From the NCBI RefSeq assembly GCF_011752815.1, contig NZ_VWWV01000002.1:186001-250000 (forward strand): 64,000 bases of DNA, written 5' to 3'. Made by a program: the position numbers and the translations under genes. The number at the start of each line of letters is the position of its first letter. Position 1 is the first letter of the stretch. Of the stretch, positions 29,363-38,756 are shown one piece after another. The notes under the pieces were generated by a model. That model saw nothing but the letters and a program-made list of their open reading frames with translations, was not told where the DNA came from and searched no databases. The stretch is from Enterobacter sp. Cy-643. Its GTDB lineage: Bacteria > Pseudomonadota > Gammaproteobacteria > Enterobacterales > Enterobacteriaceae.

Positions 29363-30286
29363 ATGACGAACTTACCGCAATTCTCTCGTGCGTTATTGCA
29401 CCCGCGCTATTGGCTCACCTGGCTTGGCATTGGTTTTTTATACCTGCTGGTACAGCTTCCCTACCCGGTACTGTATCGCATCGGCTGCGGGCTGGGCAGA
29501 CTGGCAAAACGCCTGATGAAACGCCGCGCGAAAATAGCTTATCGCAACCTTGAACTCTGCTTCCCGGACATGAGCGAGGAAAAACGCGAACAGATGGTTG
29601 TCGCCAACTTCGAGTCCGTCGGCATGGGGCTGATTGAGACCGGCATGGCCTGGTTCTGGTCTACCGAGCGTATCAATAAATGGTGCCGCTACGAAGGCGT
29701 CGAGATCGTTAAAGGCATCGAGAAAACCGGGCAGGGTATTTTGCTGATTGGCATTCACTTCCTGACGCTGGAGCTGGGCGCCCGTATTTTCGGCATTAAA
29801 ACGCCGGGCATCGGCGTCTATCGCCCCAACGACAATCCGCTGCTCGACTGGCTGCAGACCTGGGGACGTATGCGTTCCAATAAAAGCATGATTGACCGCA
29901 AAGACCTGAAAGGCATGATCCGCGCGCTGAAAAATGGCGACATTATTTGGTACGCGCCGGATCACGATTACGGTCCGAGAGGCAGCGAGTTTGTGCCGTT
30001 CTTCGCCGTTGAACAAGCTGCGACGACGACGGGAACCTACACGCTCGCCAAACTCTCCGGCGCCTGCGCCGTACCGTTTGTTCCTCGTCGCCTGCCGGAC
30101 GGCAAGGGCTACGAGCTGACGATTATTCAGCCAGAACTTAACCCGCCGCTTGAAAGCCCCGAGGAGACGGCGCGCTGGATGAACAAAATTGTGGAGAAGT
30201 GCATCCTGATGGCGCCGGAACAGTATATGTGGCTGCATCGCCGCTTTAAGACGCGCCCGGAAGGCATGCCCGATCGCTACAAATAA
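29363..30286 (+). CDS. lpxL: Kdo(2)-lipid A lauroyltransferase LpxL
   Basis: Adds laurate to Kdo2-lipid IVA in the inner membrane, a late step of lipid A synthesis. 307 aa (E. coli 306). One N-terminal membrane helix ([20 protein letters not shown]), the catalytic HX4E motif in [12 protein letters not shown] (about 132-137) and [18 protein letters not shown]. The start at 29363 aligns with E. coli; upstream in-frame codons are not conserved. Confidence 0.97.
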   Translation: MTNLPQFSRALLHPRYWLTWLGIGFLYLLVQLPYPVLYRIGCGLGRLAKRLMKRRAKIAYRNLELCFPDMSEEKREQMVVANFESVGMGLIETGMAWFWSTERINKWCRYEGVEIVKGIEKTGQGILLIGIHFLTLELGARIFGIKTPGIGVYRPNDNPLLDWLQTWGRMRSNKSMIDRKDLKGMIRALKNGDIIWYAPDHDYGPRGSEFVPFFAVEQAATTTGTYTLAKLSGACAVPFVPRRLPDGKGYELTIIQPELNPPLESPEETARWMNKIVEKCILMAPEQYMWLHRRFKTRPEGMPDRYK

Positions 30287-30295
30287 CGCCTGACA

Positions 30296-30320
30296 GCCGC
30301 CTTTTCAGGCGGCTTTTTTT
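30296..30320 (+). terminator. Terminator of lpxL
   Basis: GCCGCC-TTTTCA-GGCGGC followed by eight T, 10 bp after the lpxL stop codon. Confidence 0.93.
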
Positions 30321-30436
30321 TGCCGTTCGTTTGATCGAAAAAGCCCTTTGATTTGCCAGCCCAATACCAACAGGCGCATAATTAGCAGAGTAATAATTCC
30401 CTCTCTTTTCTTTGGCACTGGCAACTTCGGAGCGGT

Positions 30437-31663
30437 ATGACTCCCCCTGACTGCACTATCAACTGGAAGCGTAATCTGGCCGTCGTTTGGGTTGGCTGCT
30501 TCCTGACCGGCGCGGCATTCAGCCTGGTCATGCCCTTCCTCCCGCTTTACGTTGAGCAACTCGGCGTCACCGGCCACAGCCAGCTGAACATGTGGTCCGG
30601 GTTGGTCTTTAGCATTACCTTCCTGTTTTCTGCCGTGGCATCCCCTTTCTGGGGCGGACTTGCCGACCGTAAAGGCCGAAAACTTATGCTGCTGCGTTCC
30701 GCGCTTGGCATGTCTGTCGTCATGCTGTTGATGGGTCTCGCACAAAACATTTGGCAATTTCTTGCGCTCAGGGCCTTACTTGGCCTGCTGGGTGGATTTG
30801 TGCCTAATGCCAACGCACTGATCGCCACCCAAATACCACGCCATAAAAGCGGCTGGGCACTTGGCACGCTGTCTACAGGAGCGGTCAGCGGCGCACTGCT
30901 AGGCCCGCTGATGGGCGGCCTGATGGCGGACAGCTACGGACTCCGCTCGGTGTTCTTTATCACCTCGCTGGTGCTGTTTATCTGCTTTGTGATGACGCTG
31001 TTTTTTATCCGTGAGTCGTTCACGCCAGTTTCGAAAAAAGATATGCTTCACGCCCGCCAGGTGCTTACCTCACTGAAGAATCCCCGCCTGGTGCTAAGCC
31101 TGTTTGTCACCACGATGATTATCCAGGTCGCCACCGGCTCTATTGCACCGATTTTAACGCTCTACGTCCGCGATCTCGCCGGAAATGTCAGCAACCTGGC
31201 GTTTATTAGCGGGATGATTGCTTCCGTGCCTGGCGTCGCGGCGCTGATCAGCGCCCCGAGGCTCGGCAAGCTGGGCGATCGCATCGGCCCGGAAAAGATC
31301 CTGATTGGCGCGCTGACGATCTCCGTTCTGCTGCTTATCCCGATGTCACTGGTGCAAAATCCGTGGCAGCTCGGGATCTTACGCTTCCTGTTAGGGGCGG
31401 CTGACGGCGCGCTGCTCCCCGCCGTGCAAACGCTACTGGTCTATAACTCTTCCAGCCAGATCTCGGGCCGTATCTTCAGTTACAACCAGTCTTTCCGCGA
31501 TATTGGCAACGTCACCGGCCCGCTGCTCGGCGCCGCCGTTTCCGCCAGTTACGGCTTCCGCACCGTCTTCCTGGTCACTGCCAGCGTGGTGCTGTTTAAC
31601 GCGCTTTACTCATGGATGACGCTGCGCCAGCCTGCCGAACGACTCCGTATTCCGGGGGAATAA
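30437..31663 (+). CDS. mdtG: Multidrug efflux MFS transporter MdtG
   Basis: 12-helix drug/proton antiporter, 408 aa, the E. coli length. Contains [20 protein letters not shown], the loop [20 protein letters not shown] (MFS motif A) and [19 protein letters not shown]. In E. coli it gives fosfomycin and deoxycholate tolerance and belongs to the Mar/Sox/Rob regulon; I did not find a convincing marbox in the 115 bp upstream. Confidence 0.96.
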   Translation: MTPPDCTINWKRNLAVVWVGCFLTGAAFSLVMPFLPLYVEQLGVTGHSQLNMWSGLVFSITFLFSAVASPFWGGLADRKGRKLMLLRSALGMSVVMLLMGLAQNIWQFLALRALLGLLGGFVPNANALIATQIPRHKSGWALGTLSTGAVSGALLGPLMGGLMADSYGLRSVFFITSLVLFICFVMTLFFIRESFTPVSKKDMLHARQVLTSLKNPRLVLSLFVTTMIIQVATGSIAPILTLYVRDLAGNVSNLAFISGMIASVPGVAALISAPRLGKLGDRIGPEKILIGALTISVLLLIPMSLVQNPWQLGILRFLLGAADGALLPAVQTLLVYNSSSQISGRIFSYNQSFRDIGNVTGPLLGAAVSASYGFRTVFLVTASVVLFNALYSWMTLRQPAERLRIPGE

Positions 31664-31757
31664 ATCTCCGACTTGCAGATTTGCCAACAGCGTCAACAAT
31701 TAACTGGAAATCGTAACGGAGCAACCGCTCCCCGACCTTTGCCACAAGGAGATGACC

Positions 31758-32132
31758 ATGAGCATGTATGCAACCCTGGAAGAAGCCATTGATGCCGCGC
31801 GGGAGCAGTATCTTGCCGATAACCCGAGCGTGGATGAAGAGAGCGCCAGCGTCGAACAATTCAATTTCCAGAAGTACGTTTTGCAGGATGGCGACATCAT
31901 GTGGCAGGCCGAGTTCTTCACCGACGACAGCGAGCAAGGCGAATGCCTGCCGATGCTAAGTGGCGAAGCCGCTCAAAGCGTATTTGACGGTGATTTCGAT
32001 GAAATTGAGCTGCGCCAGGAGTGGCTGGAAGAGAATACGCTGCACGAGTGGGACGAAGGTGAATTTCAGCTTGAGCCGCCGCTGGACACCGAAGAGGGAC
32101 GTACAGCGGCAGACGAGTGGGATGAATGCTAG
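31758..32132 (+). CDS. msyB: Acidic protein MsyB
   Basis: Very acidic 124-aa protein (EFFTDDSEQGECLPMLSGEA; C-terminus LDTEEGRTAADEWDEC), close to E. coli MsyB, first found as a multicopy suppressor of secY and secA mutations. Presumably a cytoplasmic factor that helps export, perhaps chaperone-like. The start at 31758 is chosen because AAGGAG ends right at the earlier ATG (31752) but lies 6 bp from this one. Confidence 0.95.
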   Translation: MSMYATLEEAIDAAREQYLADNPSVDEESASVEQFNFQKYVLQDGDIMWQAEFFTDDSEQGECLPMLSGEAAQSVFDGDFDEIELRQEWLEENTLHEWDEGEFQLEPPLDTEEGRTAADEWDEC

Positions 32133-32135
32133 CGT

Positions 32136-32366
32136 TTATTCATACGGCCCATGGCTGGCGTCAATCGGCAATAGCAGAGTGTCAAAGATCAGCGAAAACG
32201 GCAGGTCGAGCACGGTAATGTAGCGCCATGCGCCTTCGCGTACATCCCAGCGCACGCCGGGGTAATACTGGTTTCCGTGCCCCTGCCCCGGCACCGTCCG
32301 GCTGATAATGCTGCCGCAGCCGCTCAGCAGAAAGGCCATCGTCAGTACCGCAATTATTTTACCCAC
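32136..32366 (-). CDS. yceK: Lipoprotein YceK
   Basis: 76 aa lipoprotein from a GTG start: MGKIIAVLTMAFLLSGC has the lipobox LSGC, followed by GSIISRTVPGQGHGNQYYPG, nearly identical to E. coli YceK (DUF1375 family). The GTG at 32366 has AGGAG 7 bp upstream; the longer reading begins inside the opgH terminator and should be discarded. Function unknown. Converges on msyB with only a 3-bp gap. Confidence 0.9.
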   Translation of the reverse strand: MGKIIAVLTMAFLLSGCGSIISRTVPGQGHGNQYYPGVRWDVREGAWRYITVLDLPFSLIFDTLLLPIDASHGPYE

Positions 32367-32418
32367 GCATGCACTCCTGTTCAGAACGCGCTGAGTATAA
32401 CCATCGCCGATTAAAAGG

Positions 32419-32451
32419 CAAAAAAATGCCGACGCTGAGGTCGGCATTTTC
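32419..32451. terminator. Terminator of opgGH
   Basis: AATGCCGAC and GTCGGCATT pair around a 6-base loop. On the minus strand it ends in seven T, 15-20 bp after the opgH stop codon; on the plus strand it also has a short T run upstream of nothing obvious. Confidence 0.88.
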
Positions 32452-32465
32452 ATTTGGTTACGGCC

Positions 32466-34997
32466 TTACTTTACCGTCAGCGCCAGCGGGTTAAGCTGCA
32501 GTTTTTTATAGCTATCAACCCAGGAAGAATAACGCTCCGGGTTCGCCCACACGCGGTAATGCAAGCGCGACATTGTCATCGGGTCGCTCAGCAGGACCAG
32601 ACGGCGGTCGCGGTTGAGTTTGTCCGGCGTTTCGTTCAGCGCCTGCTCAACGTGACGGTCGCGGGCAATCTCCAGTACCAGGCTCTTGCGGTGACGAGCC
32701 GTGGCCATCGCCGTGCTCAGGGCGTTAAACGACGGATTGAATACCGCGTGCATAAAGCCATCGTCCAGCGTACGGCTGCGGTTCAGCTCCAGATAGTTCT
32801 CGGTGTCCACCAGCACCTGCGGTGGAGAATACTCTTCCGGGATCAGGAACAGCTTCCAGCGCTTGGTGCGCAGGCCGAGGCTCGCCCGGCTTGAGAGCAC
32901 GGAAACGAACGGCGACAGGATCAGCGAGAAGACAATCGGCGCCAGCCAGAACAGGAAGCGCAGGTCCAGCCAGGCCATGCCCACCGCCCAGACCAGGCCC
33001 AGCAGCAGCTGAGAGCCATGGCGCATAAAGGCTTCACCCCACGGCGTGGAGTCATCATCACGCTGCGGTGAGTTCCAGACCACTTCCCAGCCCAGGAATG
33101 CGCTGACCACAAACACGGTGTGGAACAGCATACGCACCGGTGCCAGCAGTACGGAGAACAGCACTTCAAGCAGCAGTGAACAGGTCACTCGCAGGAAGCC
33201 GCCGTACTCTTTAGAACCTTTGCACCAGATAAGAATGATACTCAGCAGCTTAGGCAGGAACAGCAGAACCATGGTCGAGGCAAACAGCGCAATCGCCAGT
33301 TCAGGGCGCCACTGCGGCCAGACCGGGAACAGCTGCCTTGGCTGAAGGAAGTACTGCGGCTCGGTCAAAGCATGTACAACCTGCAGCGCGGTAGAGAGCG
33401 CCAGGAACATAAACCACAGCGGGGCAGACAGGTAGGACATGACGCCGGTCAGGAACACCGCCCGGTGAACCGGGTGCATCCCTTTCACCAGGAACAGACG
33501 GAAGTTCATCAGGTTACCCTGGCACCAGCGGCGGTCGCGCTTCAGCTCGTCCAGCAGGTTCGGCGGCAGTTCTTCATATGAACCAGGCAGATCGTAAGCA
33601 ATCCACACGCCCCAGCCTGCACGGCGCATCAGCGCAGCTTCAACGAAGTCATGGGAAAGAATTGATCCAGCGAAGTTACCTTCACCCGGCAGCGGCGCCA
33701 GCGCACAGTGTTCGATGAACGGCTTCACGCGAATAATGGCGTTGTGGCCCCAGTAGTGGGATTCCCCCAACTGCCAGAAGTGCAGACCCGCGGTAAAGAG
33801 CGGCCCGTAAACGCGGGTAGCGAACTGCTGACAGCGCGCATACAGCGTGTCCATGCCGGAAGCTTTTGGCGAAGACTGAATAATACCGGCCTTCGGGTTC
33901 GCTTCCATCAGGCGCACGAGGTTAGTCAGGCAATCGCCGCTCATTACTGAGTCGGCGTCCAGCACCACCATGTAGCTGTACTGGTTCCCCCAGCGACGGC
34001 AGAAATCATCAATGTTGCCGCTTTTACGCTTCACGCGGCGGCGACGGCGGCGGTAGAAGATCTGCCCCTCGCCCTGCACTTCCGCAATCAGCTCCATCCA
34101 GGCTTTTTGCTCCGCAACGCAGATATCCGGGTTGTAGCTGTCGCTCAGGATATACACATCGAAGTGCGCCTGCTGCCCGGTGGCTTTGACGGATTCCCAC
34201 GTCGCACGCAGGCCGGCAAACACGCGATCTACGTCTTCATTACAAATCGGCATAATCAGCGCGGTGCGGTGCTCAGGGTTAATAGGCTCATCCCCCACCG
34301 TTGACGCAGAAATGCTGTATTTGTCTTTGCCCATCAGCAACTGCAGGAAGCCCATCAGCGCGGTCCAGAAACCGGCTGAGACCCAGCAGAACAGCACGGC
34401 AAACAGGATCAGGATGCCGCTTTGCAGGATGTACGGCAGCAGCTGCATGAAGGAGACCCACAAATCCTGGCCCCCCATGTCCGCCGGGTTAATCAGCGCC
34501 CAGCCCTGGTAAGGAAGAATCGTCTTCATGTACCAGGTCGCGACCACGGTTTGTGCCAGCGTGAGGATCAGCAGAATGTAGCGACGGATGGTGCCGACGG
34601 TACGCCATTTCTGCTCAGAGGCCTCTTCTTCTTTAGACGCAAACTTAGACTTCGTTTCACGACCAAGCAGGCGATCCCAGAAGCGGCCTATCGGGTTGGT
34701 ACGCCACGGGTCCGGGAACATAGAAGCGCGCGTCGCTTTCGGCATCGCCTGAAGCTGAGTGCGCCCTTCATCATCGGTAATCAGCTGTTCGCCGCCGACG
34801 GAGCCCGGCCAGCTCGCCTCAAGGCGAGCTTTTACCGAAGCCAGAGGAGAATCATCCGCTCGTTCAAAGTGATGATGCTGCGTATCAAGCGCCTCATGCA
34901 CCGCCTGAAGATCGGACGCAGGCAAAGCCGCCTTCTGCTCAGCAGAAAGCGGGAGTGCTTCGATATAGTCGGGCGAGAATTCAGTAGACTTATTCAT
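32466..34997 (-). CDS. opgH: Glucan glucosyltransferase OpgH (MdoH)
   Basis: Inner-membrane family 2 glycosyltransferase that makes the linear beta-1,2 glucan backbone of osmoregulated periplasmic glucans from UDP-glucose, and in E. coli also restrains FtsZ according to nutrient status. 843 aa (E. coli 847). N-terminal cytoplasmic tail, two helices, the GT domain with [13 protein letters not shown] and [20 protein letters not shown], then six more helices. The start MNKSTEF overlaps the opgG end by 8 bp, as expected for coupling. Confidence 0.97.
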   Translation of the reverse strand: MNKSTEFSPDYIEALPLSAEQKAALPASDLQAVHEALDTQHHHFERADDSPLASVKARLEASWPGSVGGEQLITDDEGRTQLQAMPKATRASMFPDPWRTNPIGRFWDRLLGRETKSKFASKEEEASEQKWRTVGTIRRYILLILTLAQTVVATWYMKTILPYQGWALINPADMGGQDLWVSFMQLLPYILQSGILILFAVLFCWVSAGFWTALMGFLQLLMGKDKYSISASTVGDEPINPEHRTALIMPICNEDVDRVFAGLRATWESVKATGQQAHFDVYILSDSYNPDICVAEQKAWMELIAEVQGEGQIFYRRRRRRVKRKSGNIDDFCRRWGNQYSYMVVLDADSVMSGDCLTNLVRLMEANPKAGIIQSSPKASGMDTLYARCQQFATRVYGPLFTAGLHFWQLGESHYWGHNAIIRVKPFIEHCALAPLPGEGNFAGSILSHDFVEAALMRRAGWGVWIAYDLPGSYEELPPNLLDELKRDRRWCQGNLMNFRLFLVKGMHPVHRAVFLTGVMSYLSAPLWFMFLALSTALQVVHALTEPQYFLQPRQLFPVWPQWRPELAIALFASTMVLLFLPKLLSIILIWCKGSKEYGGFLRVTCSLLLEVLFSVLLAPVRMLFHTVFVVSAFLGWEVVWNSPQRDDDSTPWGEAFMRHGSQLLLGLVWAVGMAWLDLRFLFWLAPIVFSLILSPFVSVLSSRASLGLRTKRWKLFLIPEEYSPPQVLVDTENYLELNRSRTLDDGFMHAVFNPSFNALSTAMATARHRKSLVLEIARDRHVEQALNETPDKLNRDRRLVLLSDPMTMSRLHYRVWANPERYSSWVDSYKKLQLNPLALTVK

Positions 34998-36525
34998 TGG
35001 CAGGCAGCTGGTAGCTCCAGGTTTCACTCAATGTCTGCTCGCCGTTAACCAGCGCAGCACGCATATCCGTCGTCTTCTTCTCGTCTTTCAGCTTCACGCG
35101 CAGCGTTAAACGCCAGCCTTTATTGACCGGGTTATAGCGCACCTGGCTGTCAACGATCTCACCGTTATCGCCAATGCTGGTCTGTGCGGTGACCGGCGTA
35201 TCGGCTGGCAGTTTTTTCATCTCTGCCCCGGTGAAGTCCACCACGAACGCAATGGTGCCGTCCGGCTGGCGGATCAGGTTAGACTGCTTCACATCCCCGG
35301 TAGAGCGGCGAGTTTGCAGTACATACGCGTTATCCGGCGCATGCATTTTGTCTTCATCGCGGCTAAAGGTGATGGTGTACTTAAAGTTCATCTCTTTACC
35401 CGGATCCGGCAGCTGATCCGGCGTCCAGTAGGCAACGATGTTGTCATTAGTTTCGTCGTTGGTTGGGATTTCAACCAGCTCAACGCGGCCTTTGCCCCAA
35501 TCCCCGACCGGCGCAACCCACGCGCTTGGGCGCTGGTCGTAGCGATCGTCTAAATCTTCAAAGCGGGAGAACTGGCGGCCACGCTGCAGCAGGCCAAAGC
35601 CGACCGGGTTTTCCGTAGCGTAAGAGCTGACGGCCAGGTGTTTCGGGTTGTTCAGCGGACGCCAGATCCATTCGCCGTTCCCGGCGTGAATAGACAGACC
35701 GTTGGAGTCATGCAGTTCCGGGCGGAAATTGGTGGTTGGTGACGGCTGATTTGGCCCAAACAGGAACATACTGGTCAGCGGTGCAACGCCCAGCTTGCCC
35801 ACTTTGTCACGCAGGTAAACTTTCGACTGTACGTTCACCACGGTATCGCGCCCAGGGGTGATAACAAAACGGTAAGCCCCGGTCGCTCGTGGGGAATCAA
35901 GCAGTGCATACAGGGTTAACGTTTTATCCGTTGGTTTCGGACGTTCAATCCAGTATTCGCGGAAGCGAGGGAACTCTTCACCAGACGGTAAAGCGGTATC
36001 AATCGCAAGTCCTCGGGCAGACAGGCCGTACACCTGGCCGGCGCCAATTACGCGGAAGTAACTCGCTCCGAGCATGCTGACAATTTCGTCGTTCTTATCT
36101 TTGCTGTTGATCGGATAGAGCACTTTGAACCCGGCAAAACCGAGATCTTTTACGGTGTCTTTATCGTGCTTTACATCGCCGAAGTTAAAATAGTCCGGAT
36201 TGTATTTGATCTGGTGCACCGCGGTGGCGGTCACTTCGTTGATGGTTACCGGCGAGTCGAAGTACATACCCTGATGGTAGAACTCGAGCTTGAATGGGGT
36301 CTTGATGTTGCTCCAGTAAGCTTTGTCGTGATTAAACTGGATCTGCTGGTAGTCCGCGTATTTCATCTCGCGGAATTGCGAAGGCAGGTTGCTTTTCGGT
36401 GCTTCGTAGCTCTTGCCCGCTAAGGTTTTCGCCTGTTTTGCGACATCGTCGATAGTGAACGCCCAAACCGAGGTGGTATAAAGGGACAACATTACCGCAG
36501 CGCCAAGCCAGGACACTTTCATCAT
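34990..36525 (-). CDS. opgG: Periplasmic glucan biosynthesis protein OpgG (MdoG)
   Basis: Periplasmic protein needed for backbone branching and release of the glucans; the family (GH186) contains beta-1,2-glucanases. 511 aa. The signal peptide ends SVWA before [31 protein letters not shown] and [20 protein letters not shown] match E. coli. The start is uncertain among MLVN (36555), MKHK (36543) and MMKV (36525); the last equals the E. coli length. Confidence 0.95.
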   Translation of the reverse strand: MMKVSWLGAAVMLSLYTTSVWAFTIDDVAKQAKTLAGKSYEAPKSNLPSQFREMKYADYQQIQFNHDKAYWSNIKTPFKLEFYHQGMYFDSPVTINEVTATAVHQIKYNPDYFNFGDVKHDKDTVKDLGFAGFKVLYPINSKDKNDEIVSMLGASYFRVIGAGQVYGLSARGLAIDTALPSGEEFPRFREYWIERPKPTDKTLTLYALLDSPRATGAYRFVITPGRDTVVNVQSKVYLRDKVGKLGVAPLTSMFLFGPNQPSPTTNFRPELHDSNGLSIHAGNGEWIWRPLNNPKHLAVSSYATENPVGFGLLQRGRQFSRFEDLDDRYDQRPSAWVAPVGDWGKGRVELVEIPTNDETNDNIVAYWTPDQLPDPGKEMNFKYTITFSRDEDKMHAPDNAYVLQTRRSTGDVKQSNLIRQPDGTIAFVVDFTGAEMKKLPADTPVTAQTSIGDNGEIVDSQVRYNPVNKGWRLTLRVKLKDEKKTTDMRAALVNGEQTLSETWSYQLPANE

Positions 36526-36820
36526 ATTTGCTTTATGTTTCATATTAACCAGCACATCCCCCTTTGTGTGCTTAAATCAATCTATCCATTTTAATGGAAA
36601 GTTTTGCTTTCCGACAACCAAATCACCGCTTTGTTCAGCGTACTGGCTCAGGGTTTAAGCAAAATAAAGACAACTGCTTACGCTTTAAGAGTTCATCCTG
36701 GCGACAGGATGACATGCTTAGTGTAGGGTTGCCACGAATATGTAGACTGAACTGGACTTTTAGCCTGATGGGATAGGGTCTTAAGGATAAGACGAATAGT
36801 CTGAAAATGTCTGGAGTATT

Positions 36821-37981
36821 ATGAGTAAAGCACCGCAACAACGTGAGTTTTTCCTGGATTCTATTCGTGCATGGTTAATGCTGTTGGGCATTCCCTTCCA
36901 CATTTCGCTCATCTATTCGAGCCATCACTGGCACGTCAATAGCGCGGTACCCTCCGCGAGCCTGACGCTGTTTAATGACTTTATTCACGCGTTTCGTATG
37001 CAGGTGTTCTTCGTTATTTCTGGCTATTTTTCCTACATGTTATTTCTGCGCTACCCGCTGAAACGCTGGTGGACAGTGCGCGTAGAGCGCGTCGGCATCC
37101 CAATGCTCACCGCGATACCGCTGCTGACGCTGCCTCAGTTCATGATGCTGCAGTACATCAACGACAAGGCCGGCCTGTGGCATACGCTCACCGGCTACCA
37201 AAAATACAATACTCTGGTGTGGGAACTGGTGTCTCACCTGTGGTTTTTACTGGTCCTGGTGATATTAACAACTCTGGGTATGGTTTTGTTTCAAAAAATT
37301 AATGATTTTATAATTAGAAACGAACAGAATAATAATTCACCAATTACCCTGGGAAAACTCTCACTTTTATTTCTCGGCTTCGGCATTTTATATGCCGCTA
37401 TTCGTCGGGCTATTTTTATTATCCACGCGCCGTTATTAAGCGACGGGCTGTTTAATTTCGTGGTGATGCAAACGCTATTTTATCTGCCGTTCTTTATGCT
37501 TGGCGCGCTGACATTCAAACGCGAGTCGCTCAAGATCCTGTTCACCACGCCTTCACGCTGGAGTCAGGTGGGCGCGGTCTTTGCGTTTGCCGCCTATTTA
37601 TTAAACCAGCGCTACGGCAGCGGCGATGCCTGGATGTACGAAACGGAAAGCGTGATCACCATGCTGATGGGGCTATGGATGGTCAACGTGGTGTTTTCGC
37701 TGGGTTATAAAATGCTGAATTTCAAATCCGCGCGAGTGACCTATTTCGTTAATGCATCGCTGTTTATTTATCTGGTACACCATCCGCTCACGCTGTTCTT
37801 CGGCGCGTTTATCACGCCGCACATCACGTCAAATATTTTAGGCTTCTTTAGCGGGCTGGTCTTTGTGGTTGGTATCGCGCTGCTCCTTTATGAGCTGCAC
37901 CTGCGTATTCCCCTTCTTCGTTTCCTGTTTTCAGGCAAGCCGAAGGAAAAGGCGGCGACGCCACAATCATTTGCGGGATAA
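36821..37981 (+). CDS. opgC: Glucan succinyltransferase OpgC (MdoC)
   Basis: Inner-membrane acyltransferase (acyltransferase-3 family, about 10 helices) that adds succinyl groups to the periplasmic glucans. 386 aa (E. coli 385). The N-terminal [20 protein letters not shown] with the catalytic-type histidine is typical. Divergent from opgGH with 295 bp between, and preceded by GGAG. Confidence 0.96.
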   Translation: MSKAPQQREFFLDSIRAWLMLLGIPFHISLIYSSHHWHVNSAVPSASLTLFNDFIHAFRMQVFFVISGYFSYMLFLRYPLKRWWTVRVERVGIPMLTAIPLLTLPQFMMLQYINDKAGLWHTLTGYQKYNTLVWELVSHLWFLLVLVILTTLGMVLFQKINDFIIRNEQNNNSPITLGKLSLLFLGFGILYAAIRRAIFIIHAPLLSDGLFNFVVMQTLFYLPFFMLGALTFKRESLKILFTTPSRWSQVGAVFAFAAYLLNQRYGSGDAWMYETESVITMLMGLWMVNVVFSLGYKMLNFKSARVTYFVNASLFIYLVHHPLTLFFGAFITPHITSNILGFFSGLVFVVGIALLLYELHLRIPLLRFLFSGKPKEKAATPQSFAG

Positions 37982-37987
37982 CACGCT

Positions 37988-38017
37988 AAAGGCCGGGCAT
38001 AAACACCGGCCTTTCTT
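37988..38017 (+). terminator. Terminator of opgC
   Basis: AAAGGCCGG-GCATAAACA-CCGGCCTTT, a 9-bp perfect stem, then CTTAT. The A run on the left would let it serve the minus strand (ymdB) as well. Confidence 0.85.
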
Positions 38018-38075
38018 ATCTCTGCGCCAGAAATCTTACCCGTCACAGATTGAAGTTTTATGAATCCGTCGTGAT

Positions 38076-38606
38076 TTATTTATGACAGCCAGCCACAATC
38101 TGCTGATAAATCTGCGTGTTCTCGTCATCAAAGCAGACAAAAACCACGCGCTCCGGCAGCGGGCGCAGACCAATGTATTTGTAAACGACATCCCATGCGA
38201 TTCGAGCGGCCTGCGCTTTTGGGAAGCCATACACGCCGGTGCTGATTGCCGGAAAAGCAATTGAGCGGTAGCCGTTAGCGGCGGCTAAGTCCAGGCTGTT
38301 ACGGTAGGCCAGTTCCAAAAGCTCGGCTTCGTTCTGCTCGCCGCCGTGCCAGACTGGCCCCACGGCGTGAATCACCGCTTTTACCGGAATGTTCCCGGCC
38401 TCGGTAATCACCGCCTGACCTGGGGGGCATTCGCCCTGCAGCTGGCGTACCGCTTTACAGGCTTCCAGTAGCGCAGGCCCGGCGGCGCGGTGAATCGCCC
38501 CATCCACTCCCCCACCGCCCATCAGCGAAGGGTTTGCCGCGTTGACAATCACATCGACCTCAATCTGCGTGATGTCTCCCTGGACGACCTGTATGCGTTC
38601 ACTCAT
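38076..38606 (-). CDS. ymdB: Macro-domain ADP-ribosyl hydrolase YmdB
   Basis: O-acetyl-ADP-ribose deacetylase of 176 aa that in E. coli also inhibits RNase III and affects biofilm. Macro-domain motifs [20 protein letters not shown] (about 13-32) and [18 protein letters not shown] are intact. The start [14 protein letters not shown] aligns with E. coli; the 44 in-frame codons upstream overlap an inverted repeat and a terminator. In E. coli clsC follows ymdB; here opgC follows directly and clsC is absent. Confidence 0.94.
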   Translation of the reverse strand: MSERIQVVQGDITQIEVDVIVNAANPSLMGGGGVDGAIHRAAGPALLEACKAVRQLQGECPPGQAVITEAGNIPVKAVIHAVGPVWHGGEQNEAELLELAYRNSLDLAAANGYRSIAFPAISTGVYGFPKAQAARIAWDVVYKYIGLRPLPERVVFVCFDDENTQIYQQIVAGCHK

Positions 38607-38679
38607 TAACCATTCTCCAACTGTACTTTGCCGTAGTCTATTCTCGTCAGACGGGGCGCGTACATGACTATTATCGTTT

Positions 38680-38709
38680 CCGGACATTTCAACATTTGAA
38701 AATGTCCGG
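38680..38709. repeat. Perfect 10-bp inverted repeat between ymdB and the siderophore receptor
   Basis: CCGGACATTT and AAATGTCCGG separated by 10 bp. It is upstream of ymdB and downstream of the receptor's terminator, so it could be an operator, or an extra hairpin of the receptor transcript. No T run adjoins it. Confidence 0.6.
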
Positions 38710-38720
38710 ATATCAGTCAC

Positions 38721-38742
38721 AAAAAACCCCGCCTTCACGGGG
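38721..38742 (-). terminator. Terminator of the siderophore receptor gene
   Basis: On the minus strand CCCCG-TGAAGG-CGGGG followed by six T, 15 bp after the receptor stop codon. Confidence 0.85.
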
Positions 38743-38756
38743 CATTTGTTATTGGA

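Noticed and set aside
30367-30436. A MarA/SoxS box before mdtG
   Set aside because: The best candidate (GGCACTGGCAACTT) lacks the RYYAAAY half of the consensus, so it was not listed even though E. coli mdtG is in that regulon.
38607-38738. N-terminal extension of YmdB
   Set aside because: It would run over the inverted repeat and the receptor's terminator; the macro domain starts normally at MSERIQ.
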